Positions 8,839-19,660 of a stretch of DNA of 64,000 bases are shown here, piece by piece. Every line of letters starts with the position of its first letter. Position 1 is the stretch's first letter. The notes below the pieces were generated by a model. It was not told the origin of the DNA. It worked only from the letters and a program-made list of their open reading frames with translations, and did not search any database. The stretch is from Deltaproteobacteria bacterium (GTDB lineage Bacteria; Bdellovibrionota; JACOXK01): the NCBI GenBank assembly GCA_016186995.1, contig JACPKQ010000020.1:1-64000 (forward strand), in the 5' to 3' direction. Both the position numbers and the translations under genes were made by a program.

Positions 8839-9450
8839 ATGGAAGGGAAAAAACTTGATCAATACTTTAAGCTTATAAAAATTGTGACACCTTTTATTCT
8901 CGTTGTTTTAGGTATTTTAGGTTATATGGCTTTTTACTCCAATCAATTTACAGATGTAGGTTATGAACCCACTCAACCCATTCCTTTTTCTCATGAAAGG
9001 CACGTAGGCCAAGTTGGGCTCTCATGCTTTTATTGTCATGGCAATGCAGAAAAATCGGCTTCAGCCGGCATCCCCTCAACTCAAACCTGTATGAATTGCC
9101 ATCGTTTTATCAAAACGGACTCTCCTCACATTGAAAAAGTTCATGAAAGTTACAATAATAATGTTCCCATTGAATGGGTTAGGGTCCATAAACTAGGAGA
9201 TTATGCTCATTTTAAACATAATGTACATATTCAAGCTGGGGTTTCTTGCACAAATTGTCATGGCGATGTAGCAAAAATGAATGTGGTGAAACAAGTAAAA
9301 CCTCTTAATATGGGGTGGTGCCTTGACTGCCACAGAGGCAAAACAAAAGTTGAAATTGGAGAATGGACAAAATATAAAGTTCATGGTGAGTGGAAAAAAG
9401 ATCACCAAGGTTTTATAGCAAAAGATAAATGTTCTATTTGTCATTATTAA
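8839..9450 (+). CDS. actA: Alternative complex III pentaheme cytochrome c subunit ActA
   Basis: Five CxxCH motifs (CFYCH, CMNCH, CTNCH, CLDCH, CSICH), N-terminal anchor, followed by actB. Confidence 0.92.
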   Translation: MEGKKLDQYFKLIKIVTPFILVVLGILGYMAFYSNQFTDVGYEPTQPIPFSHERHVGQVGLSCFYCHGNAEKSASAGIPSTQTCMNCHRFIKTDSPHIEKVHESYNNNVPIEWVRVHKLGDYAHFKHNVHIQAGVSCTNCHGDVAKMNVVKQVKPLNMGWCLDCHRGKTKVEIGEWTKYKVHGEWKKDHQGFIAKDKCSICHY

Positions 9451-9454
9451 CGAT

Positions 9455-12382
9455 ATGAAAACAGAAAAAACATATTGGAAAAGTTTTGAAGAGATTGCCG
9501 CGTTGTCTTCGACTCCTCGCAATGACAATGGGGGCGACACATCGTTTGATATTTCAAGAAGAAAGTTTCTATCTCTTTTAGGGGCTTCAATGGCACTGGC
9601 CACTACAAGTTGTAGAAGGCCCATTCATAAAATTATTCCTTTTGTCAAAGAATCTGAAGCTGCTAAGCCCGGAATTGCAGAATATTACGCTTCTTCTTAC
9701 CCTATCAGTGATCACTCACTCGGCGTTCTTGTAAAAACAAGAGAAGGTAGACCCATAAAAATAGAAGGAAACCCAGAGCACCCCTTAAGTTTAGGAGGAA
9801 CAAACAGTTTTGTACAAGCTTCTGTCCTTGAACTATATGATCCAGATCGTCTTCGAACACCTAAGATTAAAAATAAAAAAGTTTCCGTTGAGGAATGGGA
9901 TTATTTAACCTCTTCCATCTTGCGACATGCTCACAAAGAAAAAAAAGTAGTGAGAATCCTCACAGAATCAACGGGAAGCCCGACCTTAAGAAATACACTG
10001 AACAGTTTTGTTTCTCAATTTTCAAATGCAAAGTGGTATGAATACGAGCCTTTCTCTCATGAAAACAGTCGGGCTGCTTACAAAGCTTCTTTTGGCAAGG
10101 CTCATAAACCAAAAATTCACCTTGAAAAAGCAAACGTTATTTTAAGTTTAAATTCTGATTTTTTAGGGGCTGATCTTTCAGCACCCACCTACATTAAAAA
10201 TTGGACTTCAAAAAGAAAAGTTCACGATGTAAGCGCCACCATGAGCCGGCTTTATGCAGTTGAAAGCAGATTCTCTCTTACAGGTGCTAATGCTGATCAT
10301 AGGCTTGCTTTAAAGCCCTCAGAACTTCTTATTTTTGCTCTCAATTTAGCTCAACTTTTGACTCATGATTTTGACGGAAAAAAAATACCTTCTTTCAAAC
10401 ACCGTTCTTCTTTTTCAGAAGAATTTATAAAAACAGTGGCAGAAGATCTTGCCTCTAACAAAAAGAAATCACTTGTTGTTGTAGGAGATCAAGAGAGCGA
10501 AGAACTGCACATAGTTGGAAACTTTTTAAACTTTATCCTTGGAAATTATGGAGAAACAATCTCTCGTAAAATTCAATCACCTTCTTTTTTCAATGGAATA
10601 AAATCTATGACACCGCTTATTGAAGAACTTGAAAAAGAAAAAGTAGATGTTTTGATAACGCTAGGAGGTAATCCTGTTTATCATCTTGGTGAAAAATTTA
10701 GAGAAGCTCTTTCAAAAGTAAAAGAAAGCATTCGTGTGAGCCTTTATGAAGATGAAACAGCACACTCTTCAACTTATATTGCGCCTCTTTCTCATTATTT
10801 AGAATCCTGGAGTGATCAAGAACCGGAAACAGGGCTTTACAGCGTGGGACAACCTACCATTCAACCCCTCTACCCCTCAAAAAGCATGGGGGAAGTTTTA
10901 GTTCTTTGGGGTGCTGCGCTTGAAAAAAAAGAAATAGATGCACTTCAAGTGTGGAGAAACGCCATTAAATCTTACGCGCAAAAAAGTACAAATACGACAT
11001 GGAAAAAACTTCTCCATGATGGTGTTGTTAAAACAGACAAAATCTCTCCACAAAATTATGAATTTAATATGGCTGCTTTAGAATCCACGCTCATGCTTGT
11101 GGCATCACGAGCAGAGCGTAATGACAGCGGTGATGATATTTTTGAACTTCAACTTGAACCTAGTTCTAAGGTATGGGACGGGCGTTTTGCTAACAGTGCT
11201 TGGCTCCAAGAACTGCCACACCCGGTTACAAAAGTAACGTGGGATAACGTTGCCTCCATGAGCCCTGAGACAGCAAAAAACTTAAATGTCACACAAGAAA
11301 ATAAAATTGAAATAACCGCCAATGGCGCAAGCCTCGTACTTCCTGTATTTATACAACCTGGACTTGCTCAAAACGTCATTACAACAGAAATAGGTTACGG
11401 AAGAACGCATGCAGGATCTGTAGGAAGTCATGTTGGGGTTAATGTCTTTCCTCTTATTCAAGCAACTAACATTAAAGTTCAAAAAGTTTCTGGCAGTCAC
11501 GAAGTAGCAACAACGCAAAAACACCATGATCTGATGGGTCGACCTATTATTTTTGAATCGACCCTCGAAGAATACAAACAAGAACCCGATTTTCCAAAAA
11601 AACAACATCATGTACCTGAAATGCATTCTATGTATAAAAATGACCATGAATACAAAGGGCATAAATGGGGTATGACCATTGATCTTAACAGTTGTGTTGG
11701 GTGTAACGGATGTGTCACAGCGTGCGATTCTGAAAATAATATTCCGGTTGTAGGCAAAGAACAAGTTCTTAAAGGTAGAGAAATGCAGTGGATGAGAATT
11801 GATCGCTATTACGATACAACAAATGAACACTCACCTACCGTGCTTCACCAACCTATGCTGTGCCAGCATTGTGAAAATGCACCTTGTGAAAATGTATGCC
11901 CCGTTGTAGCAACCACACATTCTGACGAAGGTTTAAATCAAATGATTTATAACCGATGTGTAGGAACTCGTTATTGTGCTAATAACTGCCCTTATAAAGT
12001 AAGACGTTTTAACTTCTTCAATTTTAATTATGATATGCAATCTCCAGAAGAACTTGGAAAAAATCCTGATGTCACAGTTCGCTTTCGAGGGGTTATGGAA
12101 AAATGTTCCTTCTGCGTTCAAAGAATTCATGATGGAAAACATGCAGCAAAAATGGAAGGCGTTTCACTTCAAGACGGAAAAATTAAAACAGCGTGTCAAC
12201 AAGCCTGTCCTGCAGAGGCCATTGTATTTGGAGACCTCAATGATCCGAACTCTTCAGTTTCAAAACTTTCAAACCTCTCACACGGCTATCATGTACTTGG
12301 GGATCTCAATGTAAAACCTTCTATTACCTATTTAGCTAAAGTAAGAAATTACCATCCAAACCTTTTTAAATTTTATGAATAA
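9455..12382 (+). CDS. actB: Alternative complex III Mo-oxidoreductase-like/Fe-S fusion subunit ActB
   Basis: TAT-like [45 protein letters not shown] and further 4Fe-4S clusters. Confidence 0.95.
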   Translation: MKTEKTYWKSFEEIAALSSTPRNDNGGDTSFDISRRKFLSLLGASMALATTSCRRPIHKIIPFVKESEAAKPGIAEYYASSYPISDHSLGVLVKTREGRPIKIEGNPEHPLSLGGTNSFVQASVLELYDPDRLRTPKIKNKKVSVEEWDYLTSSILRHAHKEKKVVRILTESTGSPTLRNTLNSFVSQFSNAKWYEYEPFSHENSRAAYKASFGKAHKPKIHLEKANVILSLNSDFLGADLSAPTYIKNWTSKRKVHDVSATMSRLYAVESRFSLTGANADHRLALKPSELLIFALNLAQLLTHDFDGKKIPSFKHRSSFSEEFIKTVAEDLASNKKKSLVVVGDQESEELHIVGNFLNFILGNYGETISRKIQSPSFFNGIKSMTPLIEELEKEKVDVLITLGGNPVYHLGEKFREALSKVKESIRVSLYEDETAHSSTYIAPLSHYLESWSDQEPETGLYSVGQPTIQPLYPSKSMGEVLVLWGAALEKKEIDALQVWRNAIKSYAQKSTNTTWKKLLHDGVVKTDKISPQNYEFNMAALESTLMLVASRAERNDSGDDIFELQLEPSSKVWDGRFANSAWLQELPHPVTKVTWDNVASMSPETAKNLNVTQENKIEITANGASLVLPVFIQPGLAQNVITTEIGYGRTHAGSVGSHVGVNVFPLIQATNIKVQKVSGSHEVATTQKHHDLMGRPIIFESTLEEYKQEPDFPKKQHHVPEMHSMYKNDHEYKGHKWGMTIDLNSCVGCNGCVTACDSENNIPVVGKEQVLKGREMQWMRIDRYYDTTNEHSPTVLHQPMLCQHCENAPCENVCPVVATTHSDEGLNQMIYNRCVGTRYCANNCPYKVRRFNFFNFNYDMQSPEELGKNPDVTVRFRGVMEKCSFCVQRIHDGKHAAKMEGVSLQDGKIKTACQQACPAEAIVFGDLNDPNSSVSKLSNLSHGYHVLGDLNVKPSITYLAKVRNYHPNLFKFYE
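9493..9531. repeat. GATTGCCGCG...TCCTCGCAATGAC repeat within the actB 5' coding region
   Basis: Translated as [12 protein letters not shown] just before the TAT motif. Confidence 0.65.
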
Positions 12383-13757
12383 TACACAAACCTTAGACAT
12401 TTTAGGAAATGAACCTCTTGTTTTAGGGCATCAAACTCGCTCTGAGATCACTGAAATGGTCGCAAGGCCCTTAGATACATTTCCAAATAAAAAATGGTTT
12501 ATTGCTTTTTTGGTTGCAATAAGCATTCTTGCTATGGGGTTAAGTTGCATAGGCTGGACTTTTTACAATGGTATTGGAGTGTGGGGAAATAATAACCCTG
12601 TGGGTTGGGGTTTTGATATTGTAAACTTTGTTTTCTGGATTGGGATTGGCCATGCCGGCACTTTGATTTCAGCCATTCTTTATTTGTTTAGGCAAAAGTG
12701 GCGTTGCTCTATTAACCGTGCAGCTGAAGCCATGACTATTTTTGCAGTCATGTGTGCTGGACTTTTTCCTTTGATTCACCTTGGACGCCCTTGGCTTGCA
12801 TTTTGGCTTTTTCCTCTTCCCAATCAAATGGATTTATGGGTGAATTTTAGATCCCCACTTCTTTGGGACGTCTTTGCTGTTTCAACCTATGCAACTGTTT
12901 CGCTTCTTTTTTGGTACATGGGTCTTATTCCTGATTTAGCAACTCTAAGAGACAGAACAAAAAATAAATTTAAAAAAACAATTTACGCTATTCTTTCTTT
13001 GGGTTGGCGTGGCTCTATGCGACAGTGGAATCACTATGAAACTGCCTACATGATTTTTGCAGGGCTTGGGACCCCTCTTGTTCTATCTGTTCACACCATT
13101 GTGAGTTTTGACTTTGCAACCTCTGTTATCCCAGGTTGGCACGCAACTATCTTTCCACCCTATTTTGTTGCAGGTGCTATTTTTGGTGGTTTTGCCATGG
13201 TTTTACTTCTTATGGTACTCACTCGACAGTTCTTCAACCTGCAAGGGCTTATCACAATGGCACATTTTGATGCCATGAATAAAGTTATTTTAGTCACAAG
13301 TCTTATCATCGGCTATGCCTATACCACTGAATTTTTTACAGCGTGGTATTCTGGAAACACATTTGAATTTTATGCATTTTGGAATCGTGCTACAGGCCCC
13401 TACGCCTGGAGTTATTGGATTATGGTCAGCTGCAATGTTTTAGCTCCACAACTTTTATGGTTTAAGAAATTTAGAAAAAGTATTCCTGTGATGTTTGGTG
13501 TCTCTATTGCTGTCACTATCGGTATGTGGTTTGAAAGATTCGTTATTATCGTCACCTCTCTCTCCAGGGATTTTCTTCCAAGCTCATGGGGCATGTATAT
13601 TCCAACACAGTACGATGTTGGTATACTTCTAGGATCTTTTGGGCTGTTCTTCACACTTTATCTTCTTTTTGTAAGAGTTCTTCCTGTAATCTCCATCAGT
13701 GAAATTAAAGGAATCATGAAACACAGTGCGCCAGTAGGAGAAAAAGACGATGTTTAA
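12375..13757 (+). CDS. actC: Alternative complex III NrfD-like membrane subunit ActC
   Basis: 460-aa polytopic NrfD/PsrC family ([24 protein letters not shown]); operon position. Confidence 0.93.
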   Translation: MNNTQTLDILGNEPLVLGHQTRSEITEMVARPLDTFPNKKWFIAFLVAISILAMGLSCIGWTFYNGIGVWGNNNPVGWGFDIVNFVFWIGIGHAGTLISAILYLFRQKWRCSINRAAEAMTIFAVMCAGLFPLIHLGRPWLAFWLFPLPNQMDLWVNFRSPLLWDVFAVSTYATVSLLFWYMGLIPDLATLRDRTKNKFKKTIYAILSLGWRGSMRQWNHYETAYMIFAGLGTPLVLSVHTIVSFDFATSVIPGWHATIFPPYFVAGAIFGGFAMVLLLMVLTRQFFNLQGLITMAHFDAMNKVILVTSLIIGYAYTTEFFTAWYSGNTFEFYAFWNRATGPYAWSYWIMVSCNVLAPQLLWFKKFRKSIPVMFGVSIAVTIGMWFERFVIIVTSLSRDFLPSSWGMYIPTQYDVGILLGSFGLFFTLYLLFVRVLPVISISEIKGIMKHSAPVGEKDDV

Positions 13758-14331
13758 AAAAATTCTTTCAAAAATTCCTTTTTTACAGAAAAAGAAAACT
13801 TATAAAGGTTTAGCTTGCCAGTTTGGAGAACCTACCCATCTTTTGGAATCAGTGAAAGATTTAAAGGAACTGGGGCTTTCAAATATAGAGGTTTATACAC
13901 CTTATCCTGTTCATGGCCTTGAAAAGGTCTTAGATCTACCACGCTCTCAAGTACCTTGGATAAGTCTGATTGCAGGCCTTATAGGTTTTGTTGTAGCTGT
14001 CGCCATGCAGTGGTGGATGAGCGCTGTGAGTTATAAAATAAATGTCGGGGGGAAACCTTTGTTCTCAGGCCCTGCTTTTGTTCCTATTATGTTTGAAGTA
14101 ACAGTTCTTTTTGCAGCACTGGCTACCTTTGTAGGCCTTTGGGTCTTCTGTGGCCTTCCCAAATTTGCATCACCTTTTGAAAATGATGAAAGAGCTCTTC
14201 GCTCTACGAATGACGAATTTACACTTTATGTGTGTACTTCAGATCCACAATTTGATGAATCTAAAATTCGCAATGTCTTAAGTTCCAAAAAATGCTTCAA
14301 CATTCGATACTTGGGAGAAGAGGGAGAATGA
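13750..14331 (+). CDS. actD: Alternative complex III membrane subunit ActD (DUF3341)
   Basis: 193 aa, two TM helices, FALFGxPTHLL-like N-terminus ([16 protein letters not shown]); operon position. Confidence 0.9.
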   Translation: MFKKILSKIPFLQKKKTYKGLACQFGEPTHLLESVKDLKELGLSNIEVYTPYPVHGLEKVLDLPRSQVPWISLIAGLIGFVVAVAMQWWMSAVSYKINVGGKPLFSGPAFVPIMFEVTVLFAALATFVGLWVFCGLPKFASPFENDERALRSTNDEFTLYVCTSDPQFDESKIRNVLSSKKCFNIRYLGEEGE

Positions 14332-14843
14332 AACTTAAGTTCTTGAAATGGCTGTATCCTCAAAAAATCTATGTTTCAAAAATTTTTTTGATACTCTTCT
14401 TTATAAGTATTAATATAGGATGTTCTAAGGGAAAACCTCCACTTATGATTATTCCTGATATGGATGATCAACAAAAAGTAAAACCACAAACTGCTCTACA
14501 CATACCTCCAGAAGAAACTGTTGCTCGTGGAAGTTTAGAAGAAAACAAAACAAAATTAGAAATGACCCCTCGAAACATCAGTCGAGGTGATTTTCTCTTT
14601 CAAACTTATTGTATGCCCTGCCACGGAAACGATGGTGAGGGCAATGGTCCTGTTGTTCAAAGAGGTTATATTCCTCCACCCCCCCTTATCACAGGGCGAG
14701 TCAAAGGGTGGAAAGATGAAGAAATCTATAACGTCATTGCAGAAGGCCAAGGAACCATGCCTTCTTACAAACACCTTGTTTCATCCAAAGATAGACAAGC
14801 TATTATATCCTATTTAAGAAAAAAACAGAGCGAGGCACAATAA
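14328..14843 (+). CDS. actE: Alternative complex III monoheme cytochrome c subunit ActE
   Basis: CMPCHGNDGEGNGPVV heme site; lipobox-like INIGCS; ATGA overlap with actD puts the start at 14328; N-terminus (MKLKFLKW) matches a dispersed repeat. Confidence 0.88.
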   Translation: MKLKFLKWLYPQKIYVSKIFLILFFISINIGCSKGKPPLMIIPDMDDQQKVKPQTALHIPPEETVARGSLEENKTKLEMTPRNISRGDFLFQTYCMPCHGNDGEGNGPVVQRGYIPPPPLITGRVKGWKDEEIYNVIAEGQGTMPSYKHLVSSKDRQAIISYLRKKQSEAQ

Positions 14844-14847
14844 AACG

Positions 14848-16026
14848 ATGAATATAACTAACATTTCAGAAGCACATGTTTACATCAATCCAGAAGATCG
14901 CATTCATAAATTAAAAACAATAGCGCTGGTTTTATTTGTTTTAACCTCAGCTCATTTTGTTATTTCTTTCTTAGCCTCTCCGAAACATGCTTTATTTAAT
15001 TATCTTCTTTCCTTTTCAAATACTATGAGCCTTGCGCTCGCAGGACTTTTTTGGACTTTGGTTCATCATGCAACAAAAGCACACTGGAGTGTTGTTATAA
15101 GACGCATTTCAGAATCTTTTACTTTTGTCATTCCCTTTGGACTCCTTTTAACCATTCCGCTTTTTCTAGGACTCGATGTTCTTTACACATGGTCGCACGA
15201 TCACCATTTGCAACATAAAGCTCTCTATCTTAATGATGTTTTTTTTATTTTAAGAACCATTTTTTATTTTTCGATATGGCTATTGATTTACTTTAAAGTT
15301 GTAAAACCTTCTTACAAGCAAGACCAAGTAGAAGATCTTTCAATTACACAAAACATGTGGAAGTGGAGTTGTATTGGCCTTGTTCTTTTTGGTTTCACAA
15401 TCTCTTTTGCTGCCATTGATTGGCTGATGACACTTGATCCACATTGGTTTAGCACTATTTTTGGCGTTTATTATTTTGCTGGCTCTATTGTTGCTGGATT
15501 AGCTGCAATGATTCTTATTATTTCTTTACTTAAAAAACATGGCTACCTTCAGGTACTCAACGAAAACCATCTTCATGATTTAGGAAAACTTCTTTTTGGT
15601 ATGAATGTATTTTGGGCTTATATTGCTTTTTCTCAGTATCTTCTTATTTGGTATGGAAATATTCCTGAAGAAACCATCTTTTTTCACAAAAGAACTGTGG
15701 GTAGTTGGAATGAAGCCTCTCTTTTTCTTCCTTTAGGACATTTTTTAATTCCTTTTATGGTTTTACTTTCTCGCAGTGCAAAAAGAAATATAACTATTTT
15801 ATCTCTCGCTTCCATTTGGCTTCTTTTGATGCATTATGTTGATCTTTACTGGCTTATCATGCCAAACTTTTCACCTGAAAAAGCACCCTTAGGACTTTTA
15901 GAAGTATGTGGATGGGTGTGGTCTTTAAGTCTTGTTTTTATCATTGTTATTAAAATACTTGGAAAACATCCGCTGATTCCCCTTAAAGACCCACAACTAC
16001 AAGTATCACTTGAACACCATCAATAA
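14848..16026 (+). CDS. actF: Alternative complex III membrane subunit ActF
   Basis: 392-aa polytopic (FAAIDWLMTLDPHWFSTIFGVYYFAGSIVA), terminal gene of act operon. Confidence 0.92.
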   Translation: MNITNISEAHVYINPEDRIHKLKTIALVLFVLTSAHFVISFLASPKHALFNYLLSFSNTMSLALAGLFWTLVHHATKAHWSVVIRRISESFTFVIPFGLLLTIPLFLGLDVLYTWSHDHHLQHKALYLNDVFFILRTIFYFSIWLLIYFKVVKPSYKQDQVEDLSITQNMWKWSCIGLVLFGFTISFAAIDWLMTLDPHWFSTIFGVYYFAGSIVAGLAAMILIISLLKKHGYLQVLNENHLHDLGKLLFGMNVFWAYIAFSQYLLIWYGNIPEETIFFHKRTVGSWNEASLFLPLGHFLIPFMVLLSRSAKRNITILSLASIWLLLMHYVDLYWLIMPNFSPEKAPLGLLEVCGWVWSLSLVFIIVIKILGKHPLIPLKDPQLQVSLEHHQ

Positions 16027-16074
16027 AAAATAGTTTTTATTTCCAATAGCTTTCTTTGTTGTTATATTTATCTT

Positions 16075-17145
16075 ATGGCACGTTTTTTAAGAAAACGGGT
16101 TAAGAAAAGAGGTAAACCCCCTGGGACTCTCATTTATGTTGGTGATCATTCTGTAGAAAACATCAAAGTAAGACTTATCAGTTTTACTCAAGACAATTTT
16201 ATAGAAAAAGAAATCCAAAAAATTGAAGATTGCCTTCCTGAAAGCCACGATGAAAAAACCGTAACGTGGATCAAAATCGAAGGACTCTCTGATACAAAAA
16301 CCATTAGAGAAATTGGAGAGATCTTTGATATTCACAATCTTTGGCTTGAAGATGTTTTGAATACTGACCACAGACCTAAAATGGAAGAACTAGAAGATCT
16401 TGTTTTTTTAATCTTAAAAACGGTCATCATGAACGGTAAAAAAACAAAGGATTTTCGTTTGAGTCAAGTCAGTTTATTTTTGGGTAATAATTTTGTTATC
16501 TCTTTTGAAGATGAGCCTAGCGACCTTTTTGATACAGTTATTCAAAGAATTAAAATTGCTAAAGGAAGAATTAGATCTTCTCACATTGATTATCTTTTCT
16601 TTTCCCTCATAGATACTTGTGTAGATTCTTACTATCCTCTTGTCGAAAAAATAGGAAAAGCTGCAGACACACTTGAAATAAGAGTTTTAAAAAATAACTC
16701 AAATGACATTACTCATAAAATCGCTGAACTTAAAAGTGATCTTATTTATCTTAAAAAATCAGCAGGGCCTTTAAAAGAAAGTTTACAAAAAATTTATAAA
16801 AGTGAAAACAGTAGTATTCATGAAAAAACAAGATTTTATCTTTCTGATACCTATGATCACATCGTTCATATTTGTGATACCATAGATAGTTATAAAGAAA
16901 TGCTAATTGGCTTGCTCGGCATTTATGCTTCTCAGATGAGCCACAAAATGAATGAAATCATGAAGTTTCTTACTATTTTCGCCTCTATTTTTATTCCTCT
17001 TACTTTCATTGTGGGTATTTATGGTATGAATTTTAAAAACATGCCAGAAATTGATTGGAAATGGGGGTATTATTCGGTATGGATTATTATGATTACTATC
17101 ACTTCAGGATTGCTTTATTGGTTTAAAAAGAAAGATTGGCTTTAA
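16075..17145 (+). CDS. corA: CorA-family Mg2+/Co2+ transporter
   Basis: C-terminal PLTFIVGIYGMNFKNMPE (GMN motif) with two TM helices. Confidence 0.95.
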   Translation: MARFLRKRVKKRGKPPGTLIYVGDHSVENIKVRLISFTQDNFIEKEIQKIEDCLPESHDEKTVTWIKIEGLSDTKTIREIGEIFDIHNLWLEDVLNTDHRPKMEELEDLVFLILKTVIMNGKKTKDFRLSQVSLFLGNNFVISFEDEPSDLFDTVIQRIKIAKGRIRSSHIDYLFFSLIDTCVDSYYPLVEKIGKAADTLEIRVLKNNSNDITHKIAELKSDLIYLKKSAGPLKESLQKIYKSENSSIHEKTRFYLSDTYDHIVHICDTIDSYKEMLIGLLGIYASQMSHKMNEIMKFLTIFASIFIPLTFIVGIYGMNFKNMPEIDWKWGYYSVWIIMITITSGLLYWFKKKDWL

Positions 17146-17469
17146 TTAAAGCACTTCATCTAAATCGACAAGTAGGGTATCTCCTAAATCTTCTATTTTA
17201 AAAACAGGAAGTGAATCTTTGGCTGGCGCACAAAGTGCACGTCCATCTCGAAGATCAAACTTGGCGCCATGAAAGGGGCATTCAATGACTGTTCCTTTTA
17301 AACATCCTGAAGAAAGAGGTTCATCCCGATGTGTACACAGATCTAAAAAAGCATAATACGTCCCTTCGACCTCTGTAAGAGCTATTTGTATACCATGACT
17401 TAAAAAAACTTTTGAACGTCCTTGTGGGATATCAGATTTTCGAATTTTTAGAGTAAATTCTTGAGTCAT
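17146..17469 (-). CDS. Rieske [2Fe-2S] ferredoxin-like protein
   Basis: CTHRDEPLSSGCLKGTVIECPFHGAKFDLRDG. Confidence 0.9.
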   Translation of the reverse strand: MTQEFTLKIRKSDIPQGRSKVFLSHGIQIALTEVEGTYYAFLDLCTHRDEPLSSGCLKGTVIECPFHGAKFDLRDGRALCAPAKDSLPVFKIEDLGDTLLVDLDEVL

Positions 17470-18002
17470 ATTAATCCTAATTTTAGTTTAGCTTCTTCGC
17501 TCATTCGACTTTGATCCCAAGGAGGATCCAAAACAATGGCAACATCTACCATTTCAACATTATCAATATTTAAAAGCTTAGACTCAATATCTGATTTTAA
17601 AATATCCCCCATCCCGCATCCAGGTGCTGTTAAAGTAAATCGAACATCAATTTTATATTTTCCATTTTCCAAAGTAACCACATTACAAGCGTACACAAGC
17701 CCAAGATTCACAATATCAACAGGAATTTCTGGATCGTAACAAGTTTTAAGCTCTTCCCAAACTTTTTCTTCAATAGTTTTTGACCCCTGGATCCCCGCCT
17801 TCTCCACTACTTTTCCCAAAGCATCAGCATCTTTACCATCAATACGAACCATGTAACCCTGATCCGTTGTAACTGTAAAAGCACCCCCTAAAGATTGCGT
17901 AATAGTTACCTCTGATCCTTTTTCAAGGTCCACCTTATAGCCATCAGGAATAACAATGGCCTCAACCTTTCTTGTAAGTTGTACATGTTCTCTTTCTTGC
18001 AT
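17466..18002 (-). CDS. sufT: Putative Fe-S assembly protein SufT (DUF59/MIP18 family)
   Basis: VWEELKTCYDPEIPVDIVNLGLVY and LTAPGCGMGDILKSDIE; SUF operon. Confidence 0.9.
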   Translation of the reverse strand: MQEREHVQLTRKVEAIVIPDGYKVDLEKGSEVTITQSLGGAFTVTTDQGYMVRIDGKDADALGKVVEKAGIQGSKTIEEKVWEELKTCYDPEIPVDIVNLGLVYACNVVTLENGKYKIDVRFTLTAPGCGMGDILKSDIESKLLNIDNVEMVDVAIVLDPPWDQSRMSEEAKLKLGLI

Positions 18003-18005
18003 GAT

Positions 18006-18446
18006 TTACTCCGTTGTAACTGCTTTTCTCTCTCCATGTAAGAGAGATCGTAAAGTGTGCCATGCTAAAACAGCACATTTAACACGTATCGGAAATTCTT
18101 GCACCCCTTCAAAAACCTGTAGCTTTCCTAAATCAACACCTTTAAGCTCTCCCCCCGTAACAAGTCTTTGAAATTCTGCAATGATAGATTCCGCTTCATC
18201 AAAGCTTTTATTTTTCATAAACTCTGTCATAAGAGATGCTGAGGCTGTGGAAATAGCGCAGCCATTTCCTTCAAAACTGAGATCAGAAATTTTTTTACCT
18301 TTAAAAGATGCGTAAATAGTAAATTTATCTCCACACAAAGGATTATACCCTTCTAAATTTTGTGCCTTTTCTTGTAATTTATGAAAATTACGTGGACTTC
18401 TTGAATGATCCACAATCATTTCTTGGTAAAGTTCGTGTAATGACAT
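18006..18446 (-). CDS. sufU: Fe-S scaffold/sulfur relay SufU (NifU-like)
   Basis: VDHSRSPRNFHKL, NPLCGDKFTIYASF, FEGNGCAISTASASLMTE. Confidence 0.94.
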   Translation of the reverse strand: MSLHELYQEMIVDHSRSPRNFHKLQEKAQNLEGYNPLCGDKFTIYASFKGKKISDLSFEGNGCAISTASASLMTEFMKNKSFDEAESIIAEFQRLVTGGELKGVDLGKLQVFEGVQEFPIRVKCAVLAWHTLRSLLHGERKAVTTE

Positions 18447-19651
18447 TATCCCAAAACCTCAAATACTTTTTTAAGTGCTAAAACAAGAAGTGAAATATCT
18501 TCTTTTGTATTATAAATACCTAAAGACGCCCGTACCGTTGCAGGTACTCCATAAAAATTCATAACAGGCTGTGCGCAGTGGTGTCCTGTTCGAACCGCAA
18601 CCCCCTCTTGATCTAAAATCGTGCCTACATCATGAGGGTGTATGTTTTCCACAATAAATGATTGGAGAGCTGCTTTCTTTTCCGCCCTCCCAATCAATTT
18701 AATCTTAGGTAGTGTAAGAAGTTGTTCTTCCATATACTTTAAAAGTTCTTCTTCATATTTTTGAACTTTCTCCATATTCAAAGCACTCAAATAATCAAGA
18801 GCGCTTCCTAAACCAATGGCTCCAGCAATGTTTGGCGTTCCTGCTTCAAATTTAAAAGGCACATCATTATAAATAGTCTTTTCAAAAGTAACTGATTTAA
18901 TCATATCTCCACCACCTTGATAGGGCGGCATTTTTTCTAAATGTTTAAGTTTTCCATAAAGAACCCCAATCCCTGTAGGGCCATAAATTTTGTGGCCTGA
19001 TAAAGTATAAAAATCACAATCAAGTGCTTCAACATCTACTTTTAAATGAGAAGCAGCTTGAGCTCCGTCTACTAAAACAGGAACACCATGGTCATGACAA
19101 AAAGAGACTATTTCTTTAATAGGATTAATGGTTCCCAAAGCATTTGAAACATGAGCAATTCCTACTATTTTTGTTTTTGGGTTAACAAGTTTTTTAAACT
19201 CATCTATGAGAAGTTCTCCTTTTTGATTGATAGGCGCTATTTTTAAATGTGCTTTTTTTTCGCTACACAGTATTTGCCATGGAACAATATTAGAATGGTG
19301 TTCCATATGGGTAATGAGCACTTCATCTCCTTCTTGAACTCGTTCTCTTCCAAAGGTTTGAGCGACCAAGTTAATACTTTCTGTTGTGCCACGAGTAAAA
19401 ATAATCTCTCTTGAATCTTTAGCATGAATAAATTTTTGAACTTTTTCTCGGGCGGCTTCATATTCTTTTGTAGCTAATTCACTTAAATAATGAACACCTC
19501 TGTGTACATTTGAGTTTTGAGAAGAATAATACTTATTCAGTGTATCCATCACTACCTGTGGTTTTTGTGTTGTGGCAGCGCTATCAAGATACACAAGTGG
19601 CTTTCCACGAACTTTGATATTAAAAATTGGAAAATCTTTTCTAACCATCAT
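18446..19651 (-). CDS. sufS: Cysteine desulfurase SufS
   Basis: YLDSAATTQKPQ, TLSGHKIYGPTGIGVLYG, VRTGHHCAQPVM. Confidence 0.97.
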   Translation of the reverse strand: MMVRKDFPIFNIKVRGKPLVYLDSAATTQKPQVVMDTLNKYYSSQNSNVHRGVHYLSELATKEYEAAREKVQKFIHAKDSREIIFTRGTTESINLVAQTFGRERVQEGDEVLITHMEHHSNIVPWQILCSEKKAHLKIAPINQKGELLIDEFKKLVNPKTKIVGIAHVSNALGTINPIKEIVSFCHDHGVPVLVDGAQAASHLKVDVEALDCDFYTLSGHKIYGPTGIGVLYGKLKHLEKMPPYQGGGDMIKSVTFEKTIYNDVPFKFEAGTPNIAGAIGLGSALDYLSALNMEKVQKYEEELLKYMEEQLLTLPKIKLIGRAEKKAALQSFIVENIHPHDVGTILDQEGVAVRTGHHCAQPVMNFYGVPATVRASLGIYNTKEDISLLVLALKKVFEVLG

Positions 19652-19660
19652 AAATACCTC

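Noticed and set aside
9193-9624. 143-aa minus ORF across the actA/actB junction
   Set aside because: Antisense to two well-supported heme/Fe-S protein genes; translation has no recognisable features
11282-11830. 182-aa ORF antisense to actB
   Set aside because: Shadow ORF within a clearly coding plus-strand gene; low-complexity hydrophobic translation with no recognisable family
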